Below, piece by piece: positions 22,341-31,729 of a stretch of DNA of 64,000 nucleotides. Within the stretch, counting starts at the first letter, position 1, and each line of letters begins with the position of its first letter. This DNA is from a virus. The notes below the pieces were generated by a model, which had not been told where the DNA came from, did not search any database, and saw only the letters and a list, made by a program, of their open reading frames with translations. The position numbers were made by a program, and so were the translations under genes. The stretch lies in the IMG/VR virus record IMGVR_UViG_3300029952_000010, positions 1 to 64,000 of that record; one strand, written 5' to 3'.

Positions 22341-23586
22341 ATTCTCCTTTTTTAATTACTTCCTGCGCCTTATCGATAGCACTTGTAGGAATATCTAATT
22401 TAAAAGCCTCTATTTTTTCTTTGTATTTTTTAGCCTTTTCCAAACACTCTTCAATACTATCTCCAATTGCTATTAAAGCCCCTATATTGTCAAAATCGGA
22501 AAAACGGGGTATTACATGATACGTGTCGTCAATTATACAATAATTTCTTAATTTGACCCATCTTGATATGCTGTCAGGAAAATCAATATTATACCAACGG
22601 TTTTCTGCCCAAGGACTGTCAAGCATAATCTCTATGCCATACTTGCCCTCAAATACAGGTTGTATCATTTTACCATCAGAGCCATGCCATATTATCTCGG
22701 ATAAGTTTTGCAGCATTTCCATATATAATTCCCCTGGTGGGCTGCCTAATCGGCATGTAATATCAGTTATCTTGCTAACCTTATCTTTTCCGCACCTGCC
22801 CTCGGTATGAAAGAAATTCCTGTAACGGTGTTTTTCTAACTCAGGGGCTATAACATCGTTAAATTCGGTAATTAGCGGTGAGAATTTTTTATATTCTTTA
22901 ACTACGCAACAATAGCTAACATCTTTAACCTCATATCCGAATATAGTCTTATCAGGAAAATTCCCGTCAATACAGTATCCGTCATAACCATATTCAACAA
23001 TATCGTCACCATCGATAGGGTCAACAATAAGCCATTCAAGTTGCTTACTTGCAGCGCCTAATTTATATTCTATTTCATCTAAATAAGCCTCCGATGTTTT
23101 ATAGTTAGAATGATGCCAAGTTTCACCGTCACCCCTATATAAATTGGTTTTTATCCATTTATCATCAGTTTTTTGCAATGCTTTTCGCAATGCATCTATG
23201 CCGATTATTTGCTTCATTTCAGGCTGTGCAAGACCTTTTGATTTAAAGAATTTATTTGATTTGTACCGTTGCAGTTCAAACTCGTCGCCAAGTCGGCTCC
23301 CCCAAACACGTTTCCCTAAACTTTCAAGGAGTAACTGAGTTTCACCAAAATAAATGGACGGGAAAATAAACACATCAACTTCATCTATATATGCCTCCCA
23401 ACTTTCAACCCGTTCAACCTTTGGTATGCCTCGACCTATCCAATCGTTTTTACTTTTTGGATACTCTCCTCTCCATTCCGAAAAGTAGTAAACATGCTTA
23501 AAATCACGGGATAAACGAACGGCTAATGATAGGTATAAACCATCATCAAATACTAAAGCAATTTTATCTTTTACTATTTCGTTCAT
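22318..23586 (-). CDS. ATP-grasp ligase (PurD-like)
   Basis: 422 residues. An N-terminal Rossmann-like domain (KIALVFDDGLYLSLAVRL) precedes an ATP-grasp core. The segments DITCRLGSPPGELYMEML (about 275-292) and IAIGDSIEECLEKAKKY (near the C-terminus) resemble phosphoribosylamine-glycine ligase. ATP-grasp enzymes form amide or ester bonds through acyl-phosphates. No other purine gene is nearby. Its start overlaps the stop of a 42-residue acidic peptide gene. Its place in a structural operon suggests a virion-protein or peptide substrate rather than nucleotide synthesis; this is inference. Confidence 0.65.
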   Translation of the reverse strand: MNEIVKDKIALVFDDGLYLSLAVRLSRDFKHVYYFSEWRGEYPKSKNDWIGRGIPKVERVESWEAYIDEVDVFIFPSIYFGETQLLLESLGKRVWGSRLGDEFELQRYKSNKFFKSKGLAQPEMKQIIGIDALRKALQKTDDKWIKTNLYRGDGETWHHSNYKTSEAYLDEIEYKLGAASKQLEWLIVDPIDGDDIVEYGYDGYCIDGNFPDKTIFGYEVKDVSYCCVVKEYKKFSPLITEFNDVIAPELEKHRYRNFFHTEGRCGKDKVSKITDITCRLGSPPGELYMEMLQNLSEIIWHGSDGKMIQPVFEGKYGIEIMLDSPWAENRWYNIDFPDSISRWVKLRNYCIIDDTYHVIPRFSDFDNIGALIAIGDSIEECLEKAKKYKEKIEAFKLDIPTSAIDKAQEVIKKGESIGLKFD

Positions 23587-23711
23587 TTCATAAATTCTTC
23601 AGACGTTTCATCATCGCTCCACAACTCATCGTCAATAGGGTCTATACCCTCTGTTGGTACGCTAATCTCCGGGTCGGGTTCGTAGTCGTAATCTTCATCA
23701 GGCTCTATCAT
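23583..23711 (-). CDS. 42-residue highly acidic peptide coupled to the ATP-grasp gene
   Basis: MIEPDEDYDYEPDPEISVPT.. runs from ATG 23711 to TGA 23583; the stop overlaps the ATP-grasp start (ATGA). About half the residues are Asp/Glu, with Ser/Thr and one C-terminal Lys. It could be a DNA mimic, an assembly peptide, or a substrate of the adjacent ligase. It overlaps the 55-residue gene by 14 bases. Confidence 0.55.
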   Translation of the reverse strand: MIEPDEDYDYEPDPEISVPTEGIDPIDDELWSDDETSEEFMK

Positions 23712-23865
23712 CTTCTCCCAAATTTAATTGTAATAATTGGTAAATACTATCTAATACCTCTTTTTGTTTGTCCGTAGCAATAGTTATGCACCGTTCCCCG
23801 TTCGGGTAAGTGGTGAAGGCTACCGATTCTGTTTCGGAATGTATTGTTTCAATTGTCACCCGCAT
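23698..23865 (-). CDS. 55-residue phage protein
   Basis: From ATG 23865 to TGA 23698 (MRVTIETIHSETESVAFTTY...). It overlaps the 3' end of the 1429-residue gene by 17 bases and the acidic peptide gene by 14. Compact beta-alpha protein without known family. Confidence 0.5.
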   Translation of the reverse strand: MRVTIETIHSETESVAFTTYPNGERCITIATDKQKEVLDSIYQLLQLNLGEDDRA

Positions 23866-26800
23866 AAGAAGAATATTTTTTTGCCTTATATGGCTTCACA
23901 TCATCGACATTCTCACGTAATACAGGCAAACCAGTTTCAACTGTCTGCCATAACTGAGTTGGTAATCCTTCGCCTTTTTCGGGGTATCTCGCATCTGAAT
24001 TATCAGTCCATTTAGCGACCTGTTGCAATATAGCAGGGTCAATTTGACCTTTCGCTTCGTTTGATAGGAATGTGTTAAGTTTATCCGTTGACCCCATTGC
24101 TGTACTTATTTGCTGTAACTGGTCTGCCAAAGGTATATGCTCACTTAGACCAGTAGCTGTTGCTAATAGAGGGGATTGTTTTAAACTTTTGCCTGCCGTT
24201 TCTGCATCTATATATTTACTATATGATGCATAAGCCTGCATAGATAGAAATAATGGATGGTCAAACAATTGAGATGGTAGACCTAATACGGCTCCTTCTT
24301 TTTGGTCGTCATCTGATTTGTAAAAACCTCCGAAATATTGAGGGTTAAAAAAAGCATAAGCCGCTAATGCCCCACCTATTGAACCTTTTTTCATGTTCCT
24401 AAGTATCATATCAGCCTGTGCATCAGTAACGCTTTTAAACCCGTCCTTTTTCCCAATAGCCTGCAATATTTTAATGCCACTTGACAGAATGCCCCCACCC
24501 GCATAATGATACCCCTCTAAAGCGATATTAGATGGTACTTTCATAAATGGGACAAGTGCCCGTAAAACTGCACCTGCCGTCCTTGTGCCAACATGGTCAC
24601 CGTTTTCAAGTGTTTTTGCAAAATTCTCAAATATAGATGCGAACTTATTGTCAGACATAAATATTCGCCTTTCAGCATCCTTGTATGCCATCATTCTATT
24701 TTGAGCATCTATTATGCTGTCATTAGGATCAAATCCGGCACGTATTGTATTAGCTACACGTTTTGCATAGCTATGTTCCCATGCTATACGTTTAAAAGGC
24801 GCTTTAATAGCAGAGTGCAAATGACCTATAAAGTCCAGCGCTTCGGGAGTCCCTTCTTTCAACCCATTTTTACTATATAAAGCCTGTAAGTCACTACCTC
24901 CTTTTTTAACAGCATCATAAGCGTCTTTCATCCCTTTCGTTGCGCCTTTTGCAAAAGCTTTACCAATTGACGATGCCATATCGAGGTCAGGATTGTTTTT
25001 AGCGGCACCCTTCATCCTACTTCGAGATACGAATTGTTCTCCAAGTGATTTTTCACGTATCCCTTTTGGAACCAATAAATTACTAAATCTTCCTGCCTGT
25101 TCCTCTAATGGTATTGCGGCCATTGTTGTTGCACCTGCTGCAAACAGCTTACCCAATACAGGCAAGGACGCTAATTTAGAAATCCTGCCATACTTAACCA
25201 CTTTGCCTAGACCCTTATCCCATGCTGCTTTTTGACTTTCAGCTATTTTAGCAATACGTCTGTCTGCCAAAGCCTGTTCCCTTATTAGGTCGGCACGAAT
25301 GTCTAAATAATCTTTATCCACCTTCACCTTATCCATTACACGCTTTTCATAATTACCCGACTTAAGCGCTTCGGTCTTTTTCACCATCCGCCCTTTCGAT
25401 GCAGCCAAACGCTTCTCATTCCTTTCAGCCAAATGCTTATCAAATCCGTCTTTTATAGCATCTTCAATATCGTCAAGGTCAATTCCGTCTAAATGGTCTT
25501 TTAAGTCATTGTATATTTTATCGGCTACCTGTGCAATATTTACAGCGCCTTCCATAACATAGTTACGTGCAAGTTTAGCCATTGGCGCAAGAAACTCAAC
25601 AGGTATTTTATTAGCGCCTATATTAGCCCGTGATTTTCGGGCAAGTGTGATTAATTCCGCCTTTATATCTTCACGCTCTTTTCGTAAAGATGATTTTGTT
25701 ATTTGCCTTTTTTGAGTACGTGCATCCAGTTCCTCGCCCCGCCTAACCTTATCGACGGTATTTTGGTCTGTTAATTTACGCACCTGTTCTTCCCTATCGG
25801 CAAGTTTGCCTTCCAGTTCTTCTATTCGTTTGGCGTGCTGCGCTACTTGCCCTTTTTCTTCTGCTGATAGTTCACCGCCATTTTTAGCTTGCTTAGCCCG
25901 TTGTTCCATGTGGCTAATAGAATAGTCATCTGCCATTTCCTCTTGCCTCATACGAAGCGAACGCCCTGCAATATTGCCTATCTTTTCAGTAGCTTGCCTG
26001 TTTTTTTCAATTAACTCACGGTTTCGCTCATATTCAATATGGTTGCTTGACGCCTTTTCGGGGTTAGCTTCACTATCTTTAAGCAGGGCATTTTGCCTGT
26101 TTTTTAGCCGTTGCTTTTGGTACTGCAAAGCAGACTGTTCATCTTCATTGGCTGTATGCTTGCCCGATATTACACGATCCGCTAATTCATTAGGATCAAC
26201 TTCACCACTATCAACCAAACGCTTGCCTTCCTTAGATACTTCATCTACCGAACGCTTATCTCGTGGGATATCTTCTTCACGCTCTTTTTCGACGTGGGAG
26301 TTTGTTATGCCGGTTTTGTCCTCTTCGGTTTTTTCGGGTTGCTGTACTTCGCCTGGAGTGCTTTTATCTCCGCTATCGTTAGTTGTTCCATCTTCTTTTT
26401 TTTCATTAACAGGCGGCTCATCACCGCCCGTTTCATTTAGCAGTTCCCCGCTCCCTTGTACCCCTTTTTCAGAGCTTTCGGAATTTTGGTCGGCATCTTC
26501 ATCCCTTCCTTTACTACTTTCGCTTTGGCTGCTTTGCCCGCTGTCATCTTTTTCATTTTCTGTTGGGTTTTGTTGTTTATTTATTATTTCCTTTAGTTGA
26601 TTATTAAGCCCTTTGCGCTTTTCTTTTAGAACATCTTGCTCTGCTTCCTCTACTGGGTTATTGGCTTGTTTAACAAGTTTATTATCGATGTCGGTTATTT
26701 GGTCGCCAATGGCTGTTTTTTGCTTCTCAACTGGGTCTATTTGCTTATGCACATCGTTGACCTTATCGACTGCCGATTGTTTTTGTTCATCGGTAATAGG

Positions 26801-28138
26801 TAATTCATTTATACCGTCAATAACTCCTTGCTTATCTTTAGCTATCGCATTTGTAAATGCCTTTACCGAAGCGGCTTTCCCGTTCAAAGATGATGCGACT
26901 ATTTGTTCCTGCTTTTCTTCGGGATCGTCTGCCCTGTACGCATTGTCGGCATGTATGCCGCCTTTAACCTGCAAATCGGTAGGATTTTCTTTTGCCTCAT
27001 GTACCGCTTTGATAGAAGGCAAATCTGCCTGCATAAAATTATGAAGGTCAATTAATGGCGAACGTTGTTGAACTTCTTTTGCAGCGCCATCAGAGGCTTC
27101 TTTACCTTCGGGTTCTCCATGAAATATACCCGTTAACCCGCCGAAAATAGCGGTTCCCTTTAGCCCATCAAATGATGTGCTTTTACCTTGCAATGCATTG
27201 GAAATAAACGGAACGGCACTAAATGCGGCTGCTTGTGATGTAGAGTGTAATATCTTCCTTCCAACCAATTGCGCTGTTTTGTTCCACCCCGAATCTTCCA
27301 TAGCCTTTGCGCCTATTTCAGATACTTTACCCGCTGCACTTGCTGCGCCGTCAAAAAATACACCTTTACCGTATTCCTTCATTCCGTTTGCAAAAGCTGA
27401 TTTAACAGCATCGCCGTTTGACTGCCCTGCATTTACAGCATCGTCATACCTATCAGACAACCCTTTTACTCCCTGTTGAATAGGAAATTTGCCAATTAGT
27501 GCATTTGCTATTTTAGGTGCGTATTTTCCACCTTTAGATAAAACTTCCCCTAATTTACCCAACTTTGCAACATCCAATTCAGGTGTCAACGCAAGTTCTA
27601 TCAGGTCAGGGGCAAAACCCGCTGCGGATGACGCTACACCTCCCATGGTAGTATTTGGTAGTTGGTTTGACTCTGCCGTATTTTTTTCTATTTTAGATAT
27701 GCCGTCTAACCCCGACGCAAAATTATTAACCAACTCCCTTGCAGGAGCTAATGAAGGGCTATTCATTGCGTTATTAGCCACGAATCGACTTAATCCTGCT
27801 ACGTCCTTACTTATTCCTTCGCCTATCTTTGCGGGTAAAAAATCGCCTATATTACTCCACGTATTATTTGGCGCATGTTTAGCTTTTAATTGTGCATCGT
27901 ATTCCGCTGGGTTGCCTCCTGCTTTAATAACCCTGTCCCTGTTTTGTTGCCCAATCTGTTTAACGACATTTGGGTCAAGAATGGGTTTATTAGGCTGATT
28001 GTGTTGATTGGTATGTGGCGTATTTGTAGCTGCTTTTTTAGGCAATATCCCAAAAGGGTCACCACCATCGCTTGTTTTTGCAGGCGCTGACTTAGGTAAT
28101 ATTCCTAAAGGGTCTTTTGGGTCAGTTACCTCATCCAT
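23849..28138 (-). CDS. Large internal virion / DNA-ejection protein
   Basis: 1429 residues. The N-terminus repeats DPLGILPK and DPFGILPK (about 8-35), a motif type seen at the start of phage internal virion proteins. A disordered, charged Glu/Ser/Lys-rich stretch covers about 480-650. Long coiled coils follow (650-900). The C-terminal part has hydrophobic segments and AVLRALVPFMKVPSNIALEG, resembling phage ejection or polyvalent proteins. Probably packaged and injected with the DNA. Alternative: tape measure. Several long antisense frames here are compositional shadows. Confidence 0.65.
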   Translation of the reverse strand: MDEVTDPKDPLGILPKSAPAKTSDGGDPFGILPKKAATNTPHTNQHNQPNKPILDPNVVKQIGQQNRDRVIKAGGNPAEYDAQLKAKHAPNNTWSNIGDFLPAKIGEGISKDVAGLSRFVANNAMNSPSLAPARELVNNFASGLDGISKIEKNTAESNQLPNTTMGGVASSAAGFAPDLIELALTPELDVAKLGKLGEVLSKGGKYAPKIANALIGKFPIQQGVKGLSDRYDDAVNAGQSNGDAVKSAFANGMKEYGKGVFFDGAASAAGKVSEIGAKAMEDSGWNKTAQLVGRKILHSTSQAAAFSAVPFISNALQGKSTSFDGLKGTAIFGGLTGIFHGEPEGKEASDGAAKEVQQRSPLIDLHNFMQADLPSIKAVHEAKENPTDLQVKGGIHADNAYRADDPEEKQEQIVASSLNGKAASVKAFTNAIAKDKQGVIDGINELPITDEQKQSAVDKVNDVHKQIDPVEKQKTAIGDQITDIDNKLVKQANNPVEEAEQDVLKEKRKGLNNQLKEIINKQQNPTENEKDDSGQSSQSESSKGRDEDADQNSESSEKGVQGSGELLNETGGDEPPVNEKKEDGTTNDSGDKSTPGEVQQPEKTEEDKTGITNSHVEKEREEDIPRDKRSVDEVSKEGKRLVDSGEVDPNELADRVISGKHTANEDEQSALQYQKQRLKNRQNALLKDSEANPEKASSNHIEYERNRELIEKNRQATEKIGNIAGRSLRMRQEEMADDYSISHMEQRAKQAKNGGELSAEEKGQVAQHAKRIEELEGKLADREEQVRKLTDQNTVDKVRRGEELDARTQKRQITKSSLRKEREDIKAELITLARKSRANIGANKIPVEFLAPMAKLARNYVMEGAVNIAQVADKIYNDLKDHLDGIDLDDIEDAIKDGFDKHLAERNEKRLAASKGRMVKKTEALKSGNYEKRVMDKVKVDKDYLDIRADLIREQALADRRIAKIAESQKAAWDKGLGKVVKYGRISKLASLPVLGKLFAAGATTMAAIPLEEQAGRFSNLLVPKGIREKSLGEQFVSRSRMKGAAKNNPDLDMASSIGKAFAKGATKGMKDAYDAVKKGGSDLQALYSKNGLKEGTPEALDFIGHLHSAIKAPFKRIAWEHSYAKRVANTIRAGFDPNDSIIDAQNRMMAYKDAERRIFMSDNKFASIFENFAKTLENGDHVGTRTAGAVLRALVPFMKVPSNIALEGYHYAGGGILSSGIKILQAIGKKDGFKSVTDAQADMILRNMKKGSIGGALAAYAFFNPQYFGGFYKSDDDQKEGAVLGLPSQLFDHPLFLSMQAYASYSKYIDAETAGKSLKQSPLLATATGLSEHIPLADQLQQISTAMGSTDKLNTFLSNEAKGQIDPAILQQVAKWTDNSDARYPEKGEGLPTQLWQTVETGLPVLRENVDDVKPYKAKKYSSYAGDN

Positions 28139-29673
28139 TATTTCAACGTCCCTTCACTTATTGCTAATTCAATCTGAGCATCAGTATACCCCGCTGCTTT
28201 TAGTTGTGTATGAGTATATTTTTTACCGCCTTGCGCTGAATATGTCTGTTCTTTTTTAGTAGAAGCCTGCGGTTGCTTTCCCCTAACAGTTGCTTGCGCC
28301 TCCTTATCAATATCACTAACAGGAACTTTCAACTGCTTTAATGCAGCACCCATAGTTTCGTGATATGATTTTGGGTCGGATGGGTCAAGTGGAATGTCTT
28401 TTGATTTTTCAACTTCGGTATACGGGTCTTGCAGTTTGCTATATTTGCTACTTTTCTCAAATGGCACTTTATCCCCACCGAACATGCCTAATGTTTTATT
28501 TGCCTTTTCAGGATTTTTATCATACTGTGATTTTAATTGTTCGTTGTACGCTTGCTTTGACTTATCCAATTTTACCACGGCAGGCACATGCAAAGTCTGT
28601 GTTCCATCAGGATTGCTTTGTATAACAGGCTTATCGCCCGGTTTAAACTGACCTTTCGGCACGTTATTATCTAAGTACTGTTGTGCCTGCTGTGTATTTC
28701 CCTGTCTACCTGCCTCGAAAGTGGTATATGTAGGCGTAATTTTTGCCGCACCCGACCCTATGCCATGCGATTGTTTCCATTCTTCATGAGCATAAAAGTT
28801 ATCAGGCTTTTCAGGCTTTTGATATTTAGATTGCCCTGGTATATTTTCTACGGGATGGTCTTTAATAAACGCCTGCACCAAAGCAGCCTGTTTTTGTTCA
28901 GGCGGAATATTTGGGTCTTGCGCTATTTGCGGATATGTTTTAGCAAGTATTATAGGCGCATCTTTATTAGTAGTTACGTAATTAAGCAACTTGTGTGCAT
29001 ACTCAGTTTGGTTAACATATTTTGTGCTTTGCGTAAAAGTTCCTGTTTGACCATTAATACTCGCCTTAAACTCTTTCGGGGCAACATATTTGCCCGTTAA
29101 TGGGTCTGTATCTTCAACTGCATTTTCTTTTACACCTTTTGTAATATCATCAATATTTTTGTTGAACTTATCCATATCGGGCTGCCTTTGCAAACTACCA
29201 AAATCTTTGATGTAGTCAGGGCTGCTTTGAGGTGAATTAAAAGACTTCATCATCTTATCGTGAGCATCATCGGCAAACGTATTGTAAAAATCCTTATTCT
29301 TTATGCCCTGTTGCTGTATAAACTTTTCATTTGCTGCGCCTGCTTTACTATCGCTTACATAGCCGCCTAAGTCTTGAAACCCCTTATCAACTTGTGCTTG
29401 TAATTGCGCTTTTTTATATGGGTCACGCTCATTTATCATTTGCCTGCCAACCGACTGTAATTGGGAGTATTTATCCATATACCCCTGTCTGTCAGGTTCA
29501 CGTATGCCTGCGGGTGAAGATTTAGCTAATTGGCCTTGTAGCTGCTTAACCTGTGCGTCACGTTGTTGTTTTTGTTGTTCAACAATATCTGCAAAGTTTT
29601 GTACAGCAGGCGCATTGTCATATACCGTTGCCCCGCCTTGCCCAATTCCTATATTCAAGTGCCCATTGCCCAT
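28138..29673 (-). CDS. Internal virion protein
   Basis: 511 residues, Gln/Lys-rich and hydrophilic, with helical N-terminal region (FADIVEQQKQQRDAQVKQLQ) and a C-terminal motif YTHTQLKAAGYTDAQIELAI. One base overlap with the genes on each side. Sits between the small helical 211-residue gene and the giant ejection protein, matching triplets of ejection proteins in podoviruses. The assignment is by context. Confidence 0.6.
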   Translation of the reverse strand: MGNGHLNIGIGQGGATVYDNAPAVQNFADIVEQQKQQRDAQVKQLQGQLAKSSPAGIREPDRQGYMDKYSQLQSVGRQMINERDPYKKAQLQAQVDKGFQDLGGYVSDSKAGAANEKFIQQQGIKNKDFYNTFADDAHDKMMKSFNSPQSSPDYIKDFGSLQRQPDMDKFNKNIDDITKGVKENAVEDTDPLTGKYVAPKEFKASINGQTGTFTQSTKYVNQTEYAHKLLNYVTTNKDAPIILAKTYPQIAQDPNIPPEQKQAALVQAFIKDHPVENIPGQSKYQKPEKPDNFYAHEEWKQSHGIGSGAAKITPTYTTFEAGRQGNTQQAQQYLDNNVPKGQFKPGDKPVIQSNPDGTQTLHVPAVVKLDKSKQAYNEQLKSQYDKNPEKANKTLGMFGGDKVPFEKSSKYSKLQDPYTEVEKSKDIPLDPSDPKSYHETMGAALKQLKVPVSDIDKEAQATVRGKQPQASTKKEQTYSAQGGKKYTHTQLKAAGYTDAQIELAISEGTLK

Positions 29674-30308
29674 TACGCCATATTGTTAAAAGGGTTCGTA
29701 GCATACGGGTTATCTACAGGAGTGTCGCCCGTAGCGTATGCGGGTTGAGAAGATTGGGGTGTTGTTCCTGTGGTCGTATTTGGGAAAGTAGAATTATACT
29801 TCGCCAAATTAGTAGCTATACTTGTAGCGCCATTAATAGCGTTGCCTAAGTTTTGATTGGATGCCCCTTGTAATGCTGCCGCCTTGTTAAACTGCTCTGT
29901 ATATTTATCAAATTTGTTATACTGCTGTTTCGCTAATTTCTGTTGCGCTAAATCGCCCCTTGACTGCATGGCTAAACGTAAATTATTTTCCCGTTGCCCT
30001 GCATCTGCTGCGTTTAATGACCCTGTTGCTAAATCTCCCTGACGTACAATAGCTGATAAGTTAGCGCCTGGATTTGCCGAACGGTTTTGTTGGGCTAATG
30101 CGCTTGCCTGATTTTGACCTATATTGTTTATTTGGTTATTGTATTGTTGCTGTGGAATACCTTGTTGAGCCATCTGATTAGCTATATTCAGGTTGTCGTA
30201 ATATTCTTGCGGTATATTGTATGTAGGGCGGGGATTATTTTTATTAATCTCGCTTGCGTCGTGACCTTCTTTAATACTTTTGTAGGCGCTAATACCTGTA
30301 CCTACCAA
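29673..30308 (-). CDS. Internal virion protein, start region possibly frameshifted
   Basis: 211 residues if begun at TTG 30308; Gln/Asn/Ala-rich and helical. The frame is open upstream to 30365 and would encode KKGRYIITFIAVAAIGGLVG, a membrane-like helix, but without ATG. An ATG in another frame at 30379 (MEASNLIRK) directly follows the cupin gene. One extra A in the AGAAAGG run near 30355 would join it to the long frame. A natural or sequencing frameshift is likely. Role by context. Confidence 0.6.
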   Translation of the reverse strand: MVGTGISAYKSIKEGHDASEINKNNPRPTYNIPQEYYDNLNIANQMAQQGIPQQQYNNQINNIGQNQASALAQQNRSANPGANLSAIVRQGDLATGSLNAADAGQRENNLRLAMQSRGDLAQQKLAKQQYNKFDKYTEQFNKAAALQGASNQNLGNAINGATSIATNLAKYNSTFPNTTTGTTPQSSQPAYATGDTPVDNPYATNPFNNMA

Positions 30309-30390
30309 TCCGCCAATTGCGGCGACAGCTATAAATGTGATGATATACCTTCCTTTCTTATTAAATTACTTGCTTCCATGATTTATCAGT

Positions 30391-30819
30391 CTAAAAATAA
30401 GGATTTATACGTTCTGTTTCAATAATCATTTCACGCAATTTATCTTCATCTGTTTCATTAGTTGGGTTAGCATGAATTGTCATCCATTTTACAGGGGTAA
30501 GCGTCTGTACTACACGTCGTGTCCCCGGAATTGTTCTGTCCATACAGGGTGCAACAATATGTTCGGGTTCCCCCTCATCTGTCCAAACCAAATATTCTCC
30601 CTCTAAAATAACAAAAAAATGCTCTGTTTTATGTAATTCCGTAGTAAATGTACAGTTTTTTGGGATATTTATTGTTCTAATATAAATTCCCGGCGAAAAA
30701 TCTTGTATCAAAGGCACTTCTGTACGGTTAGCTGAATGCCATAAAGCAAACTCCAAAGCATCTTTTGCATCTTTTGCGGTAGGCGTACAGGTTTCTTTCG
30801 TGACTTGTATTTCGCTCAT
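30391..30819 (-). CDS. Cupin-fold phage protein
   Basis: 142 residues. ILEGEYLVWTDEGE (about 70-83) and HIVAPCMDRTIPGTRRVVQTL (about 86-106) form the two sheets of a small cupin barrel. Proteins of this kind recur in phage structural operons, role unknown. Coupled to the upstream gene by ATGA. Metal-binding His residues are sparse, so an enzymatic role is uncertain. Confidence 0.65.
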   Translation of the reverse strand: MSEIQVTKETCTPTAKDAKDALEFALWHSANRTEVPLIQDFSPGIYIRTINIPKNCTFTTELHKTEHFFVILEGEYLVWTDEGEPEHIVAPCMDRTIPGTRRVVQTLTPVKWMTIHANPTNETDEDKLREMIIETERINPYF

Positions 30820-31727
30820 CTTACGCCAATTTTACTAATTTTTTCATTAACTTCAACCGTAAACAATGCAACAGGCAAATTACCCGTTCCTGTAGTCAAT
30901 GTTATTAACGCCCAATTGCCTTTCAATTTATCGCCGTTAAGTAAATCCGTGTTTTTATCCCGTAGAAATTGAGCTGAATAAACGCCCTCTTTAGTATAAA
31001 TCGTTGTACTGCCACTCGAATCTGACAGTATCCCCTTAACGAAATCCAAATCTTCTAAATCGCTTATTTGACCAAGCGATGTTGTGATCCCGCCAACGGT
31101 AGTCACCCACAATTGATCCGACTGAACAGATAATGACTTGTAGGTCTTAACTTCTTTTGGTTGACCATTACATACCAACTGTATGATTGACGGATAAGAC
31201 ACGCCACCAAAGTATGTATTACTACCAGCCTGACCGTTGTTTGATACGTAAAATGCCCCACTTCCCGCCACCAATGATTGCTCATACAAAGATATACCCC
31301 AATCAGGATAATAGTCCCTGAAATCGCTCCATTTCTCTTGTGATGGGTTATAGGCTAATGTTGTCCCCGCTTGTTGCGTCTTATCGCTAATATTAAATGC
31401 CTGTATTGAGCAATTGGCGTTAGAGTAAAATAACACATACCCATTGTATGTTGCTGTTATAGTTTCAACAAAAAGGCCAGTTGTAGTCCTGCTGATACCA
31501 ACTTCCCCACCTAAATTAGCTTGTACATACCCGCCAGATATGTTTAAAATCTGATAGGATATTTGGTATATATGCCCTGCGGTTACGGGGTATGATAATA
31601 GGGTTATATTACCCGCTTGGCAGCTACTATGGGTTGCTACCGGACCCGACACGCTCCACCCTGTCGAATTTGCTTCGGTGGTAAGGGTTACCGCTATTGG
31701 TTGATATTGTATCGCTGAGTAACCCAT
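30816..31727 (-). CDS. Putative tail structural protein
   Basis: 303 residues, beta-rich N-terminal half like a jelly-roll or carbohydrate-binding fold (AGHIYQISYQILNISGGYVQ). The C-terminal part is also beta-rich with VEVNEKISKIGVR at the end. Starts 2 bases after the giant stabilisation protein stop. Structural role inferred from position. Confidence 0.55.
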   Translation of the reverse strand: MGYSAIQYQPIAVTLTTEANSTGWSVSGPVATHSSCQAGNITLLSYPVTAGHIYQISYQILNISGGYVQANLGGEVGISRTTTGLFVETITATYNGYVLFYSNANCSIQAFNISDKTQQAGTTLAYNPSQEKWSDFRDYYPDWGISLYEQSLVAGSGAFYVSNNGQAGSNTYFGGVSYPSIIQLVCNGQPKEVKTYKSLSVQSDQLWVTTVGGITTSLGQISDLEDLDFVKGILSDSSGSTTIYTKEGVYSAQFLRDKNTDLLNGDKLKGNWALITLTTGTGNLPVALFTVEVNEKISKIGVR

Positions 31728-31729
31728 AT

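Noticed and set aside
22318-23586. Purine biosynthesis gene purD
   Set aside because: Similarity to PurD is partial, no other purine genes are near, and the gene is coupled to structural genes; only the ATP-grasp fold is claimed.
25974-27998. Several long open frames antisense to the 1429-residue ejection protein
   Set aside because: Ser/Phe/Cys-rich translations without motifs, explained by the Glu/Lys-rich codon pattern of the real gene on the other strand.
23849-28138. Tape measure protein
   Set aside because: There are no other long-tail genes such as sheath or tail-assembly chaperones, and the neighbours and hydrophobic C-terminus fit an ejection protein better.
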